Positions 1-10,554 of a DNA stretch of 64,000 nt are shown one piece after another. The notes beneath the pieces are model-generated. The model worked only from the letters and a program-made list of their open reading frames with translations, had not been told where the DNA came from and did no database searches. Source of the stretch: Sphingobacteriales bacterium (lineage in GTDB: Bacteria; Bacteroidota; Bacteroidia; Chitinophagales; Chitinophagaceae). The stretch lies in assembly GCA_016708305.1 (NCBI GenBank), contig JADJGB010000008.1, positions 1,550,001-1,614,000 on the forward strand. The letters are read 5' to 3'. How positions within the stretch are numbered: position 1 is the first letter of the stretch; every line of letters starts with the position of its first letter. Both the position numbers and the translations under genes were made by a program.

Positions 1-136
1 CCAACCCCTTGTCAGTAGCTTCTCTCAAAATAGTTTTAATTGAAAGATTTTCCTGCAATAGCCTTTCCTGATATTCCCATGCTTGCTTATATTGCATGAT
101 GCCTAAATCATGAAACTGTACCAATTGATTATCCAT
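1..136 (-). CDS. lipB: Octanoyltransferase LipB, N-terminal part (runs off the window)
   Basis: The 45 visible N-terminal residues start at an ATG whose complement lies at 134-136 and read out of the left edge of the window. They contain the LipB opening pattern D-L-G-x3-Y-x3-W-x-Y-Q-E (DLGIMQYKQAWEYQE). LipB transfers octanoyl groups from acyl carrier protein to lipoyl domains in the cytoplasm. The catalytic Cys and Lys lie outside the window, so activity cannot be judged. The assignment rests on this short motif only. Confidence 0.75.
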   Translation of the reverse strand, partial: MDNQLVQFHDLGIMQYKQAWEYQERLLQENLSIKTILREATDKGL

Positions 137-261
137 ACGCAATGGCAAATGTAGAGAAATGAATTAAGATTTGCGGATTGAAAAATAGTAATGCAAGATT
201 GAAGCGGTACAATGCATCCCTGATAATTCAAAAATTTATTTCAATTCCGGCAATTGAAATA

Positions 262-1446
262 TTACTTTATAAAAAAATCTTCTACCTTATTTCCTGTGGA
301 ATCAACAATGGTGAAAGAAGCTTCTTTAGCGGAAATTTTTGCCTTCAAAAGATTATTGTTGGAGTTGACAATTATTGGGAATTTAACCTTAGCCGTAGGT
401 TGAACAATCCGATGTCTGTGCTCGTGTGCGCTGATCATCAGTTGTATGCCGGCGTCATTGAGTATCGGAGCAAAATTATTTACAATTTCTTCATTTCCAT
501 GCCATCCGTTTACTGCAGGAATATGGCAGATTGCAATCTTAAATTTTGCTTTCTTAAAGTCATCTGTCTTTACTACCCCCTTTAACCAATGTGCCTGCTC
601 GCTTCGATAGAAATCCATATCAGTAATGCCCCTGTATTCCATATCAGAATCAGGTTTGTCTTCGCCGCAATCCAACACAACGAAAATAGCATTTCCTCTG
701 GTAAAAGTATAATACAATTGACCACTTGCAGAAGGAAAATAATTTGAAAAATTGGCTGCGTAAGGGCCACGGGTTTCGTGATTGCCCCGTGCATAGTACA
801 TGGGTATTTCTTTTGCAAAAACAGAAACGGCAGTGTCCATGAAGCCGCTGAAAATCTGATCTTCATTGTGCGAAAAGCTCACCATATCGCCATTGAATAC
901 CACAAAATCGGTTTTAGCAAAATCTATTTGCGACAATTGTTTTTTAAAAAAATCACTTTTTTCGTGTATGTCATTCAGCACCGCAAACTCAAAATCTCCC
1001 GGTCTGCCACCGGTAATAAAACTGAGTGCCTGTTGTTTGTAAACCACAGTGGCTGCTATTTTACCATATTCAACATTAGTACCCTTATGGCTGAGTACTT
1101 CCTGGCTATAAATTCGATATCTGTATCGGGTATTGGGCTTCAGGTTCTTAACATTTACCTTATGGACGGTACTCACATTTTTCAGTCCATTTGAAGCGTT
1201 AAAATATTTTGGTCTTTCTTTTTGATAAAAATGGCTTTTATCGTCCGGCGCCAATTCTACCCAGGCTGTTGCCGGTTTATTGGTTGTCCATACAATTGTT
1301 ACACTATTATCCGTCATTGCCTGAAGATAAGGCCCATGAGTAATACGGATACTTTCCTGTGCCTGAATATTGTTAATGCTAATAAGACCAAAGAAAAAAA
1401 CCAAAAAAATATTGAATCCTATTTTTGTTGTGCGTAATAAATTCAT
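262..1446 (-). CDS. Secreted metallophosphoesterase with purple-acid-phosphatase-like N-terminal domain
   Basis: A protein of 394 aa with a signal peptide (cleavage probably after IQAQ near residue 30). Residues about 33-130 form a fibronectin-III-like PAP N-terminal domain (THGPYLQAMTDNSVTIVW). A calcineurin-type phosphoesterase domain follows with the metal-binding motifs NDIHE, NGDM, GNHET, CHIP and AHEHRH in the usual order. It is the last gene of the minus-strand operon and starts 10 bp after the GH5 stop. Substrate is unknown; the context suggests a phosphorylated sugar or lipid released outside the cytoplasm. It is intact. Confidence 0.85.
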   Translation of the reverse strand: MNLLRTTKIGFNIFLVFFFGLISINNIQAQESIRITHGPYLQAMTDNSVTIVWTTNKPATAWVELAPDDKSHFYQKERPKYFNASNGLKNVSTVHKVNVKNLKPNTRYRYRIYSQEVLSHKGTNVEYGKIAATVVYKQQALSFITGGRPGDFEFAVLNDIHEKSDFFKKQLSQIDFAKTDFVVFNGDMVSFSHNEDQIFSGFMDTAVSVFAKEIPMYYARGNHETRGPYAANFSNYFPSASGQLYYTFTRGNAIFVVLDCGEDKPDSDMEYRGITDMDFYRSEQAHWLKGVVKTDDFKKAKFKIAICHIPAVNGWHGNEEIVNNFAPILNDAGIQLMISAHEHRHRIVQPTAKVKFPIIVNSNNNLLKAKISAKEASFTIVDSTGNKVEDFFIK

Positions 1447-1456
1447 GATTTTTAGT

Positions 1457-2972
1457 TTACCAGTTAATATGAATTGTTTGAGATTTTAATTTTTTATCCG
1501 GGGAAATTTCCAGAATACTTCCTTTACCACCGTTTAATAAATTCTGCTTATATTTTGCAATGTTGTTTATTGTAACCATTTTTATTGTTGGTATAAAGAT
1601 GATATTGTTTCCCCGTGTTCTTTTATCATTTTCCAATTTTATATTTAAGAAATTGTTACCTGCCTTTTGCTCAATGATTTTTCCGGTAGCAGCCTGCATG
1701 TATGGGCGCAGCAGTACTTTTTTAAAATATTCCTGATGCTCCAGGCCCGAAAAGTAATCCCAATAAAAGTCTCCAAACAGTAATGAATCAATGCCGTTAG
1801 CCATAAACTTGGCTGCATCTACCACTTCTTTTTCTCCTCCATAAAAAGCCCCCCATTCGCCAATAGGCAAGGGCAGGTTAAGTTTTGATTTAGAGTTTTG
1901 AAGCTGACCGAACATAAACATAAGCCGCTCCGAATCAGCCTTGCCCGCATCCTTGGTGTCGAGAACGATATCGTAAAAATGCGGCATATAAGCCTGTTGA
2001 TTTCCTGCTTCAGCAAGAGATTCAATGTGTGTTGGAATTCCATTATTGCTGGAAACACTGGGTTCCCAGAAAAGAATATGATTTTTATTTACCTGCCTGA
2101 TCGCTATTGCAAGTTTTTTATAAAAAGGCATGAGTTTGTTTTCCTCAAAGTATTTATAAACAGGTTCCATTCCCTTCAGCACTTTTAAAAATACATCTTT
2201 GCCTGTCAACATTTTGATAATTTCACTTTTTCCTTGCTCATCCATCCACATTTCGCCCACTTCTTCGGGTGTATATTTTTTACTATTACTTTTTCATTCA
2301 GGGCCTGGGTTACTTCATTAATCATTACTGCCAGTGCATCGTTTACTGCCGATCCGATAAATGGCTCATTCATGAGGTGGAAACCAATAATATTTTTATC
2401 GTTCCGATATCTATGGGCGAGCATAGCCCAAGCCTTAATGTAATGGTACTGCACACCCTTTCCATCGGCAGTAGGAGCATTATTCCAGAAGTTATCGAAT
2501 GAAGTCTGTACGGCAGGACTGATAAAATAGGCATCACTCCAGATACCGCCGGTGGCGGAGCGCCCCCGCCAAATTTTTTACCGTATAAATCCTGGTGCAT
2601 ATCCAGTATTACATAAATGCCGTACTGCTTTGCATATTGTAATCTCAAATCCAAATCCTGCAAGTAGTCGGTATCATATTTTCCGGGCGAGGGCTCCAGA
2701 GCAGACCAGTTAATTCCTAAACGCACTGCATTAAAACCCCAACTTTTCATTTTGATAAATGCCGTATCCTTAATCAGATTACGATAATTATTTTTTTCGT
2801 CTTTATTTACATAATTTAAACCTCTTAGTAAAATCATTCGCCCCGCATAGTCTCTTAAAATTTCACCGTCTCTGTACACAAAACCTTTCTGTGAAAAGAC
2901 ATGGTTTGTTAAAACAAAAAAAAGCAGGAAATAAAATATTAGTATTCTTCCTATCATTCTTCCCTTATACAT
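1457..2972 (-). CDS. GH5 endoglycoceramidase-like glycoside hydrolase (two frameshifts)
   Basis: Three overlapping reading frames join into one protein of about 500 aa. Residues 1-28 are a signal peptide; the start may be the first ATG or the one five codons on. A GH5 barrel follows with LLRGLNYV, FNAVRLGINWSALEP, VILDMHQDLYGKKFGGGAP, acid/base Glu in HLMNEP and nucleophile Glu in LPIGEWGAF. The LDMHQDLY-GGGAP pattern is that of endoglycoceramidase-related GH5 subfamilies, not cellulases. The frame breaks near 2570 and near 2255; each side continues the family sequence, so these look like single-base errors or very recent mutations. It starts 21 bp after the fucosidase stop. Confidence 0.8.
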
Positions 2973-2993
2973 TATTAAATAGCTATCAAAAAT

Positions 2994-5221
2994 TTATTCC
3001 TCAAATAAATCTAATTCAGCAATCGTAACGGTCTTGTCGTTAAGGGCTGTTTCGGTAGAAGTAATTTTCACATATCTTGCTTCGATAACTCTTTCAAAAA
3101 ATATTTTCGTTTTGATGGATCATTTATCAGATTGCCAAACTCAAAATTACCTGCCGGTTGCCAGTTGATGCCATCATCACTCACTTCTACTTTACCTTTT
3201 GCCATCATGCCCTGGCTGTTTTGTTTTTGAGGTGTGTAAGCAAAGGATTTAAGGCGGTATGGTTTGTTCAAATCAATAATAATAAAATGATTGTTATCGG
3301 ATGCTTCAGATTGCCAATAGGATAAAGGATTTTCATCAATGGCGTTTAATGCTTTGTGGTTTTGTGTTTCACCATCTGCTTTTACAATTTTCCAATTATT
3401 TTTCGCAATGCTCAGGGCTTCAGAAGCGATGGCTCCCTTTTCTTTATTGATGATAGCTACTGCTTTTACATCGCCTTTACTTAAATCAAAAGCACCGGTG
3501 TATCTGTTACTTTGTTCAGACGGTTGGCTTCCATCAGTTGTATAATAGATAATCATGTTTTTATAAAGATTGTCTGTCAGGTTTTCATTATGCGGTTTCC
3601 AGTTGAATTCTGAAGAAACAGGTTGAATAACTACATGTCCTTCCTTGTTGCGTAACACTTGCAATTGAGGTGGCCTTGATTTGTAAAAATATGTGCCAAC
3701 AAATGCAATAGCAGGATCAAGTCTGCTTTCTAAAATACGCAGCCGGAATTTTGAAGCAGTAACATCAGGAAACCTCAATATTCGTTTATACCCGATATTG
3801 GTGGCTGATGCAATTTCTTTCCATTCGCTGTTAATCCAGGCCTCCAAAACATGTCTTTCAACCCTTTCACTGTGCGTATTTACAGATTCCTGAATCATAA
3901 ATCTGTTGATAGTAACCGGTTTAGGATTGGCAATAATAATTTCTTTTTGTTTTTTATTGAGTAAAATAAATGTGTTGAGATTATTATCCAATAAACTATT
4001 TGGTAAAGAAGAATTTGCCAATAAGTTTTTATTGTATGTATCCAGAATGTGTTTCCCCACTTCTTGCAATACCGCTACATCTTTTGGTGAAAATTTCCCA
4101 CTTCTGTTAGGTGGAATGTTCAATAAAAATGTGGAATTCCCACCCACAGATCTTTCGTAAATATCAAACACATCATCGGCGCTTCTTACTTTTTGGTACT
4201 CATCGTCTCTGTAAAACCAACCTTCGCGGATAGAAGTATTGGTTTCTTCTTGTTGATAATGAAGATATTTTGCCTTATATAACTGCTCCCTGCTGCCCAA
4301 ATCTTTAGCTGTCATATCAGGGAAGTGGCTGGTAGTGTCGGGGTTATCAGGATAAGGAATTACATTCCATTCTGTGGCACGTGTGGCGCCTTCTTCATTG
4401 CCACACCAGCGTATATCTTCTCTGCCAAATATTACGGCTTTGGGGGCCAATGTGTGTATGAGTTTTTTCCATGCAGGATAGTTGTATTGCTGATTTCCTT
4501 TGCGTTTGGGATGTGCACCGTCAAACCATACCTCTTCGATGGGGCCATATTCTGTCAATAACTCAAATAATTGGTTTAAAAAATATTCATTGTAATCATC
4601 TACTACAAACTGAAATTTCCTTTTGTCGGCAAACGGTCTGCCGGGAATTTCTCTTGGAATGGTGCGTTTGGTATATTTGCTCAGGTTTCCATATAATCCT
4701 TCGGGATTTTCAATCTGAAATAGATCGGCCGGTGAAAGGTAAACGCCCAATTTTAATCCATATTTTTTACAAGAGGCAGAGAGGTCTTTCAGTACGTCGC
4801 CTTTGCCGCCTCTGAAGCCGGTGGACATAATGCCATGTGTTGTATATCGGCTCTGCCAGATAACAAAACCATCATGGTGCTTAACGGTAAGAATCACCAA
4901 TTTCATTCCTGCTGCTTTCATGGCACGGCACCACTGGTCGGTATCCAACTCTTTCAAATCAAAAACTTCCGGATTTTCCATTCCATTTCCCCATTCCATG
5001 CGGGTGAAGGTATTGGGGCCAAAATGTACAAAAGCAATAAATTCTTTTTTCAGCGCTTCAAGTTGATTAAGAGTTGGTATTACATGAGTTGCCTTTTCAA
5101 TAATTCGTTCTTTACTATCTTCGGGATTGATAAGAATACTGTTTTTAAAAGGTATTGAGGTTTTCTGAGCAAAAGATGTAAAGGATAAACTCAGTATAAA
5201 AGAAATAATAAAAATTCGCAT
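2994..5221 (-). CDS. Alpha-L-fucosidase, GH29, with C-terminal F5/8C-like domain (frameshift at the 3' end)
   Basis: A secreted protein of about 740 aa that removes terminal alpha-L-fucose. The signal peptide ends at SFAQ (about residue 19). The GH29 barrel includes VKHHDGF and the nucleophile Asp in EEVWFDGAHP. A chitobiase-like region and a discoidin-like (F5/8C) carbohydrate-binding domain follow. The frame written by the sequence ends at 3068, but a one-base deletion in the A-run at 3096-3101 hides the natural C-terminus, which reads on as ERVIEARYVKITSTE and ELDLFEE to a stop at 2994-2996. The restored end is typical of F5/8C domains. Confidence 0.88.
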
Positions 5222-5273
5222 GACAAGTATTGTTTAAAAGGGATTAGTTTAAATATGTTTACTCAATAATTCT

Positions 5274-6089
5274 TTATCTTATCTCTATCGTTGCAACCAC
5301 CGGCATGTGGTCAGAAGTATTTTTTTCAGGTATCACCTGATGCGATTTTGTAACCAAAGGATCATTTTTTCTAAAGGCAATAAAATCAATAGCGCCGCGC
5401 TCACCTTCTTCATCAAAAGTGTTAGGACATTTATCGCAAGTTCGATTAAATTGTTGATCTAAAATATTGATAACTTCGCTACCTTCAAAGGCATTAAAAT
5501 CTCCGGCAACTATAAAGGGTATTGAAGACTTGCCGGCAATCTGATTAATTTCTTGCATTTGCAGTGTTCTGCTTTTTTTATTAAATGCCTCCAGATGGGT
5601 GCTGCAAAAATGAAAATCTTTTCCTCCGGGCCATTTTACGGTAGCTTCTGCCAAAACTCTTGGTTCATCTCTTTTTGAATTATCCGACGGAAGTAAATGT
5701 GTTTTTGTATTTGCCAACGGATATTTTGAAAGAATTGCCAAGCCGTATTGCCCGCCATCATAATCCATCGCTTTTGCAAAATAATAAAAAGGATAGCCTG
5801 CTTTTTGAGCTAATAATGCTGCCTGATTGATTTTGCCTGACCGACCTGTATTTACGTCTATTTCCTGCAATGCCACCACGTCTGCGTTCTGATATTTGAT
5901 GACAGCAGCAGTGCCATCCACGTCTATAATTCCTTTTTTATCGGGAGGATTACAGTGATGCACATTATACGTCATTACTTTAATAATATTATTCGAGTTG
6001 CTGCTTCCTTGTTGTGCTTTTTTTGAAGTGCAGGAAACACTAAAAAATACAGCACTAATTAAAAGCAGGCGTGTAAGTATTCGATTCAT
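5274..6089 (-). CDS. Endonuclease/exonuclease/phosphatase-family lipoprotein
   Basis: A protein of 271 aa with a lipoprotein signal (FFSVSC, Cys20). The EEP fold is shown by MTYNVHHC, LQEID, GDFNAFEGS and TSDHMPVVA, covering the metal-binding Asn, Glu and Asp and the catalytic Asp-His pair. EEP enzymes cleave phosphodiesters in nucleic acids, inositol phosphates or sphingomyelin. Surface anchoring and an endoglycoceramidase-like neighbour favour a lipid or sugar phosphate over DNA, but that is inference. The gene is intact and has the operon's strand and tight spacing. Confidence 0.82.
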   Translation of the reverse strand: MNRILTRLLLISAVFFSVSCTSKKAQQGSSNSNNIIKVMTYNVHHCNPPDKKGIIDVDGTAAVIKYQNADVVALQEIDVNTGRSGKINQAALLAQKAGYPFYYFAKAMDYDGGQYGLAILSKYPLANTKTHLLPSDNSKRDEPRVLAEATVKWPGGKDFHFCSTHLEAFNKKSRTLQMQEINQIAGKSSIPFIVAGDFNAFEGSEVINILDQQFNRTCDKCPNTFDEEGERGAIDFIAFRKNDPLVTKSHQVIPEKNTSDHMPVVATIEIR

Positions 6090-6135
6090 TTTGATTCAAG
6101 TGTTTTTAGAAACAATATTGATTTTTATTTTCGGT

Positions 6136-7869
6136 TTAATAATGGCTTATATTTTTCCACCATCTGACTTGCTGTCTTTTTGCCAAATCCTTTATTTTAA
6201 AGGTCTTTAAAGCTGCTTCCAACTCCTTCAGTTTTGCTTTTTGATTATTTTTTTTATATTCTTCCCGCAGAATATTTATTTTTTCAAAATCCTGAACACC
6301 TTCAATCAGTTTTTCAAAACGAATGGAGGTGAGTGGTCCCGGGTACACCTGATAAGTGTCTCCAGCAGGCCAGGTAATAAATCGAGAATCTTTTAAAGGG
6401 TCTTTTGTCCAGCTATTGTATGCCCAACGCAAGAACCCATCCATTTCGGTAGCTGCCGTGTACCAGCCTGTCCAAACGGCTTCATCCGGGGCAGAAAACG
6501 TAAATTCATTGGGATATTTTTCGGTGCAGCAGGTGTACCAGGTGCTGGTTTTGCCCTGCTGTTTACGTTTGGTCAATACCTCTTCAGGAAAAATCCAGCG
6601 AGATGCAACACAGTAGTCGAAAATATCTTCTTCGATTTCAGGATGATAATCGCCGGCTAAAGAAACTTTCCAATTCGGATCAATGGTTTTGAGCAGCGAA
6701 ATTACAGACTTCATCGCCTTCATCGGCCTTTCATCCATTGCGATTGTCGTTATCTCAAACCATCCTTTTTCTTTCAGATGTTTGGTAAAGTCTTTTAACA
6801 TTGTTCCCCAATATTTATTATACGCCGGTGTGCCGATGGCTTCTTTAAAAACAGTATCCTTCTCAAATTTTTCGTCATAATATTTGAAAGCTATTATCCA
6901 TGGTACCATACTGTAGCAATTGATTCTTTCTTTAATGCCACAGCTCATCACAAAATCAATATATTTATCAAAAAGGCTGTAATCATAATGCCAGGACCCG
7001 TCTTTCTTTTTGCTCCATTGTATGAGTCCGGGAAAGTCGTCATAAGTCTGGTGTCCCCAGGGTTCGTCCACTATGGCGGCGGTGATGATTTTTTGTCCGG
7101 CATTTGCCAGCATGGTATAGTACTTGCGCATTTGTTCAAAATGTTCATCACTCAACAGTTTTAGATTATGTACTCTGGCAATCGCAGCCGGATGCTGCCA
7201 GTAATCCAATTGGAAAGACCAGTCTTTAGGGGAGGGGAGAGTTCTGTCAATGACGTTTAATGATATTTTAAGGTCATATTCCTTATCTGCAAAAACTTTG
7301 AGTGTGCCATTGTAATTTCCTGTATTGGCAGTTTCAGGAATTGAAATGGTAAGCCATACAGGTTGAGTGGTATTTTTTTCAATATTGATGGAGCTTATAT
7401 TAGTATTAATAATATCAGCCACCATTGAAGAGTCAAAGTTTTCTGCTTTTCGATGCCCGCATCCATCTTTAAATTCATCGGTCAATACATACTGAACAAA
7501 TCCTGCGGAAATATTATCTTTACTAATAATATTCCCTTCATTGTTTATTAAATCACTTACGGATAATTTTAAATCATTGATATTTCTTTTCGAGAAAACA
7601 ACTAATTGTGTATGAATTTTTTCGTTCTTCCAACCGGTAGTCTGCCAGTTTGTCTTTTGTACTATAAATGGTGGTATGTCTTGTCTGTATCTGATACCGT
7701 CTGTAGCAAAACTTACGGTAACGTTTTCTTTCACGTTTTTCCAAAGCAAGGCCATTAGCGCCGGGGAATATCTTTTTTGTTTTTGCAACTGTAAGCTTAC
7801 ATCCTGGGCGAACAAAAAATTGCTTAAACTTAACATAAAAACGGAAAGAAGTAATCTGATTGGCTGCAT
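6136..7869 (-). CDS. DUF4091-type secreted glycoside hydrolase-like protein
   Basis: A protein of 577 aa with a signal peptide ending at FLFAQ (about residue 22). It has an N-terminal beta-rich region and a barrel-like region with FQLDYWQHPAAIARV, DEPWGHQTYDDFPG and TIAMDERPMKAM, the layout of DUF4091 (glycoside hydrolase 123-like) proteins. The acidic pairs DEP and MDER are plausible catalytic sites, by analogy only. It is the first gene of the minus-strand operon and faces the lacI-type gene across about 260 bp. Exact substrate is not known. Confidence 0.75.
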   Translation of the reverse strand: MQPIRLLLSVFMLSLSNFLFAQDVSLQLQKQKRYSPALMALLWKNVKENVTVSFATDGIRYRQDIPPFIVQKTNWQTTGWKNEKIHTQLVVFSKRNINDLKLSVSDLINNEGNIISKDNISAGFVQYVLTDEFKDGCGHRKAENFDSSMVADIINTNISSINIEKNTTQPVWLTISIPETANTGNYNGTLKVFADKEYDLKISLNVIDRTLPSPKDWSFQLDYWQHPAAIARVHNLKLLSDEHFEQMRKYYTMLANAGQKIITAAIVDEPWGHQTYDDFPGLIQWSKKKDGSWHYDYSLFDKYIDFVMSCGIKERINCYSMVPWIIAFKYYDEKFEKDTVFKEAIGTPAYNKYWGTMLKDFTKHLKEKGWFEITTIAMDERPMKAMKSVISLLKTIDPNWKVSLAGDYHPEIEEDIFDYCVASRWIFPEEVLTKRKQQGKTSTWYTCCTEKYPNEFTFSAPDEAVWTGWYTAATEMDGFLRWAYNSWTKDPLKDSRFITWPAGDTYQVYPGPLTSIRFEKLIEGVQDFEKINILREEYKKNNQKAKLKELEAALKTFKIKDLAKRQQVRWWKNISHY

Positions 7870-7982
7870 GATTTAAAATTTGACGAGTTTATTATTTCAA
7901 ATGACTTTAACTTTTTCTGCTGGAATGGTTGAAGGTACTTCAATTTTCAGACGCAATAAAGTTTTTGGCTTTGTATTAGCCG

Positions 7983-7996
7983 TGCCAACGATTGCA
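7983..7996. promoter_or_regulatory. LacI-family operator candidate between the glycan operon and lacI
   Basis: TGCCAACGATTGCA matches the LacI/GalR-type consensus TGCAAACGTTTGCA at 12 of 14 positions and is itself symmetric. It lies between the divergent DUF4091 operon and the LacI-family gene. The intergenic stretch (7870-8135) holds no gene. Confidence 0.5.
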
Positions 7997-8135
7997 CAAT
8001 CAAAATATTAGCTTATCTTTCCCAAAGTTTAAGTTCAAAATATAAAAATTAGGTGGGAAACAGCCTTTTAATTATAAAAAACATAATCGATAGCATTTTT
8101 TTATTGTATTTAATACCAAAAAAAGAATCGTATTT

Positions 8136-9155
8136 GTGAAAGATAAAATTCCAACCATAAAGGAAATAGCAGAAAAGCTGAAAGTATCGGTTTCTACGGT
8201 TTCCCGAGCCTTGCATGACCATCCCAGAATTGGCATGAAAACAAAGGAAGCTGTAAAAAAACTGGCCAAAGAGCTGAATTTTGAACCCAACCCAAAAGCG
8301 ATATTTTTCAAGCAAAAGAAAAGTTTTGTAATAGGTGTGGTGGTACCCAAGGTTAATGAAGATTTTTTTTCGAGAGCTATCACGGGAATGGAAACTATGG
8401 CAATGGATAAAGGATATACAATTTTGTTCGGTCAAAGCCATGACAGTTTTGAAAAAGAAAAAAAAGTGCTGGAAGCCATGAAAAAACAGCGGGTAGATGG
8501 ACTGATTATCTCCTTATCGAAAGAAACCAATAAATATGACCACCTCAATGAGTTGAATAAATACGATATTCCAATTGTATATTTTGACCGGGTGCCGAAA
8601 ATGAAGAATGTAAATAAGGTTTATTGCAATTTATCAAAGGCTACTGAGGATTTGATAGATTGGCTGCATAAGAAGGGCAAAAGGCGAATAGCATTAATCA
8701 ACGGGCCAGATGAAATCATTGCAAGCAAGGAAAGGCTGGAAGGTTATATTGAAGGAATTTCGAAGAAAAAGATAAAAGTGGATATGCAATTAGTGGAGCA
8801 GACCGACCTTACCGAAGCCGGGACTTACGCAGCTATGGGAAAATTGTTTACTGCTAAAAAACAGCCTGATGCCGTTATTACATTTAATGATTATGTGCAT
8901 TTTGATGCTGCTCAATGGGCTTTCAGCCATGGCATTAAGATAAGTGAAGATGTGATATTTGCCAGCTTTGCCAATATTTTGCTTATGAAGTATGCTGCTT
9001 TTCCTCCTGCAGTTTCAATTGACCAATTTCCCAATCAGCAGGGATATGAAGCAATGCGTGCTCTACTTGAGATTCTTGACCAGCCGGAAGATAACGAACA
9101 GACCAAAAAATCTTTTTTTGACAAAGAAATGCCTGGTGTAATGGTTGTCCATTAA
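8136..9155 (+). CDS. LacI-family transcriptional regulator
   Basis: A protein of 339 aa with a LacI helix-turn-helix at residues 5-30 (TIKEIAEKLKVSVSTVSRALHD), the hinge region, and a periplasmic-binding-protein-like sensor (VIGVVVPKVNEDFFSRAITG; later VITFNDYVHFDAAQWA). The only plausible start is the GTG at 8136; no in-frame ATG lies just upstream. It probably represses the divergent glycan operon and the downstream kinase, since a LacI-like operator is present before both. The effector is unknown but should be a sugar from the degraded glycan. Confidence 0.9.
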   Translation: MKDKIPTIKEIAEKLKVSVSTVSRALHDHPRIGMKTKEAVKKLAKELNFEPNPKAIFFKQKKSFVIGVVVPKVNEDFFSRAITGMETMAMDKGYTILFGQSHDSFEKEKKVLEAMKKQRVDGLIISLSKETNKYDHLNELNKYDIPIVYFDRVPKMKNVNKVYCNLSKATEDLIDWLHKKGKRRIALINGPDEIIASKERLEGYIEGISKKKIKVDMQLVEQTDLTEAGTYAAMGKLFTAKKQPDAVITFNDYVHFDAAQWAFSHGIKISEDVIFASFANILLMKYAAFPPAVSIDQFPNQQGYEAMRALLEILDQPEDNEQTKKSFFDKEMPGVMVVH

Positions 9156-9161
9156 AAAATG

Positions 9162-9175
9162 GTCAAACGTTTGCG
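9162..9175. promoter_or_regulatory. LacI-family operator candidate upstream of the sugar kinase
   Basis: GTCAAACGTTTGCG contains a perfect 10-bp palindrome CAAACGTTTG (9164-9173) and matches TGCAAACGTTTGCA at 11 of 14 positions. It lies 66 bp before the kinase start and just after the regulator's stop codon. Confidence 0.55.
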
Positions 9176-9241
9176 CTCATTTTCTATTTTATGATGCACT
9201 AATTTTAGAAAATTAATTAAAAATATAAAGAGTGAGTTTAT

Positions 9242-10237
9242 ATGGAAAAGATATTATCAGCTTATGGTTTTCAAGAAAGCGACTGTAAAGTAAATGCTTT
9301 TGGCAGCGGGTTAATAAACAGTACCTGGACTATCGAAAAGGTTGGCGAAAAGTATATTCTTCAAAAAATAAATGATGCCATTTTCAAGAAACCGGAAGAT
9401 ATTGCCTGGAATATTGATTTACTGGACAGCTATCTGGGTGAGCATCACAAAGATTATTTATTTACAAGTCCTGTAAAAACTACCGATGGCAAGTCAATGT
9501 TGCATATAGAAGGAGATGGGTATTACAGGATATTTGCCTTTGTGCCCAACAGTCATTCTATTGATGTGGTAGAAACGCCTGATCAGGCTTATGAGGCAGC
9601 ACGTCAGTTTGGTAAGTTTACCCGGCTGCTTTCAGGTATCAATGCCGATGACCTGCGCATTACATTACCTTCGTTTCACGATTTATCGTTGAGGTACAAT
9701 CAGTTTCAGGAAGCGCTGCAAAAAGGAGATACTCAGTGCATTGCAGAATCTGCTGATTTGATAAAGGAACTGCAAAGCCATTCCGATATTTCTGAAGAGT
9801 ACGAGAAGATAAAACAGAATCCTGATTTCAAACTAAGGGTTACACACCATGATACAAAAATCAGCAATGTGCTCTTCAACAGTATTGATAAAGCAATCTG
9901 TGTGATTGATTTGGACACCATTATGTCAGGATATTTTATCAGTGATGTAGGTGATATGATGCGCACTTATCTTTCGCCTGTAAGCGAAGAAGAAATGGAT
10001 TTTGATAAAATTCAAATCAGAGATGATTTCTTTAAAGCTATTGTGAAAGGCTATCGTGAAGAAATGGAATCGGAACTTACCGAAACCGAAATGAAGTATT
10101 TTTTCTACTCCGGCACCTTTATGATTTACATGCAAGCGCTCCGCTTCCTAACCGATCATTTGAATAATGATGTGTATTATGGTGCTCGATATGAAGGTCA
10201 TAATTTCATCAGGGCAAAAACCAGGCAACACTACTGA
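9242..10237 (+). CDS. APH-fold sugar kinase, N-acetylhexosamine 1-kinase (NahK)-like
   Basis: A cytoplasmic phosphotransferase of 331 aa. The N-lobe includes GSGLINSTW and YILQKIN (ATP-binding Lys). The C-lobe has the Brenner motif HHDTKISNVLF (catalytic Asp, metal Asn) followed by CVIDLDTIM, which supplies the DFG-equivalent Asp. This arrangement is shared by NahK-type anomeric kinases that phosphorylate GlcNAc or GalNAc. The 331-aa length fits. Position after a LacI regulator and a LacI-type operator supports a role in using hexosamines released by the glycan operon; homoserine- or choline-kinase-like roles cannot be excluded. Confidence 0.7.
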   Translation: MEKILSAYGFQESDCKVNAFGSGLINSTWTIEKVGEKYILQKINDAIFKKPEDIAWNIDLLDSYLGEHHKDYLFTSPVKTTDGKSMLHIEGDGYYRIFAFVPNSHSIDVVETPDQAYEAARQFGKFTRLLSGINADDLRITLPSFHDLSLRYNQFQEALQKGDTQCIAESADLIKELQSHSDISEEYEKIKQNPDFKLRVTHHDTKISNVLFNSIDKAICVIDLDTIMSGYFISDVGDMMRTYLSPVSEEEMDFDKIQIRDDFFKAIVKGYREEMESELTETEMKYFFYSGTFMIYMQALRFLTDHLNNDVYYGARYEGHNFIRAKTRQHY

Positions 10238-10333
10238 AACAGCTTCTGAAAAGAAAGAAATTTTATCTCAATTTTAATCTTGCAATTTAATCTAAAACCC
10301 TTAATTTTGCAACCGCTTTGATGAAGAAGCGAT

Positions 10334-10408
<75 letters not shown>

Positions 10409-10554
10409 AAAGAATAAATCGTTGATTATCAATATGATAGTTAGCGATTTGTTTTTTATAGCACCTTACAAAGAATCCTGCTTTCCACTTAAAAAATTCA
10501 CAAATTTGCTTTTTGTGTTATTTTATTGTTCCAATTGAAACAGGGGGATAAAAA

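Noticed and set aside
178..585. Plus-strand open frame of 135 codons
   Set aside because: It lies antisense to the metallophosphoesterase gene and has no recognisable motif.
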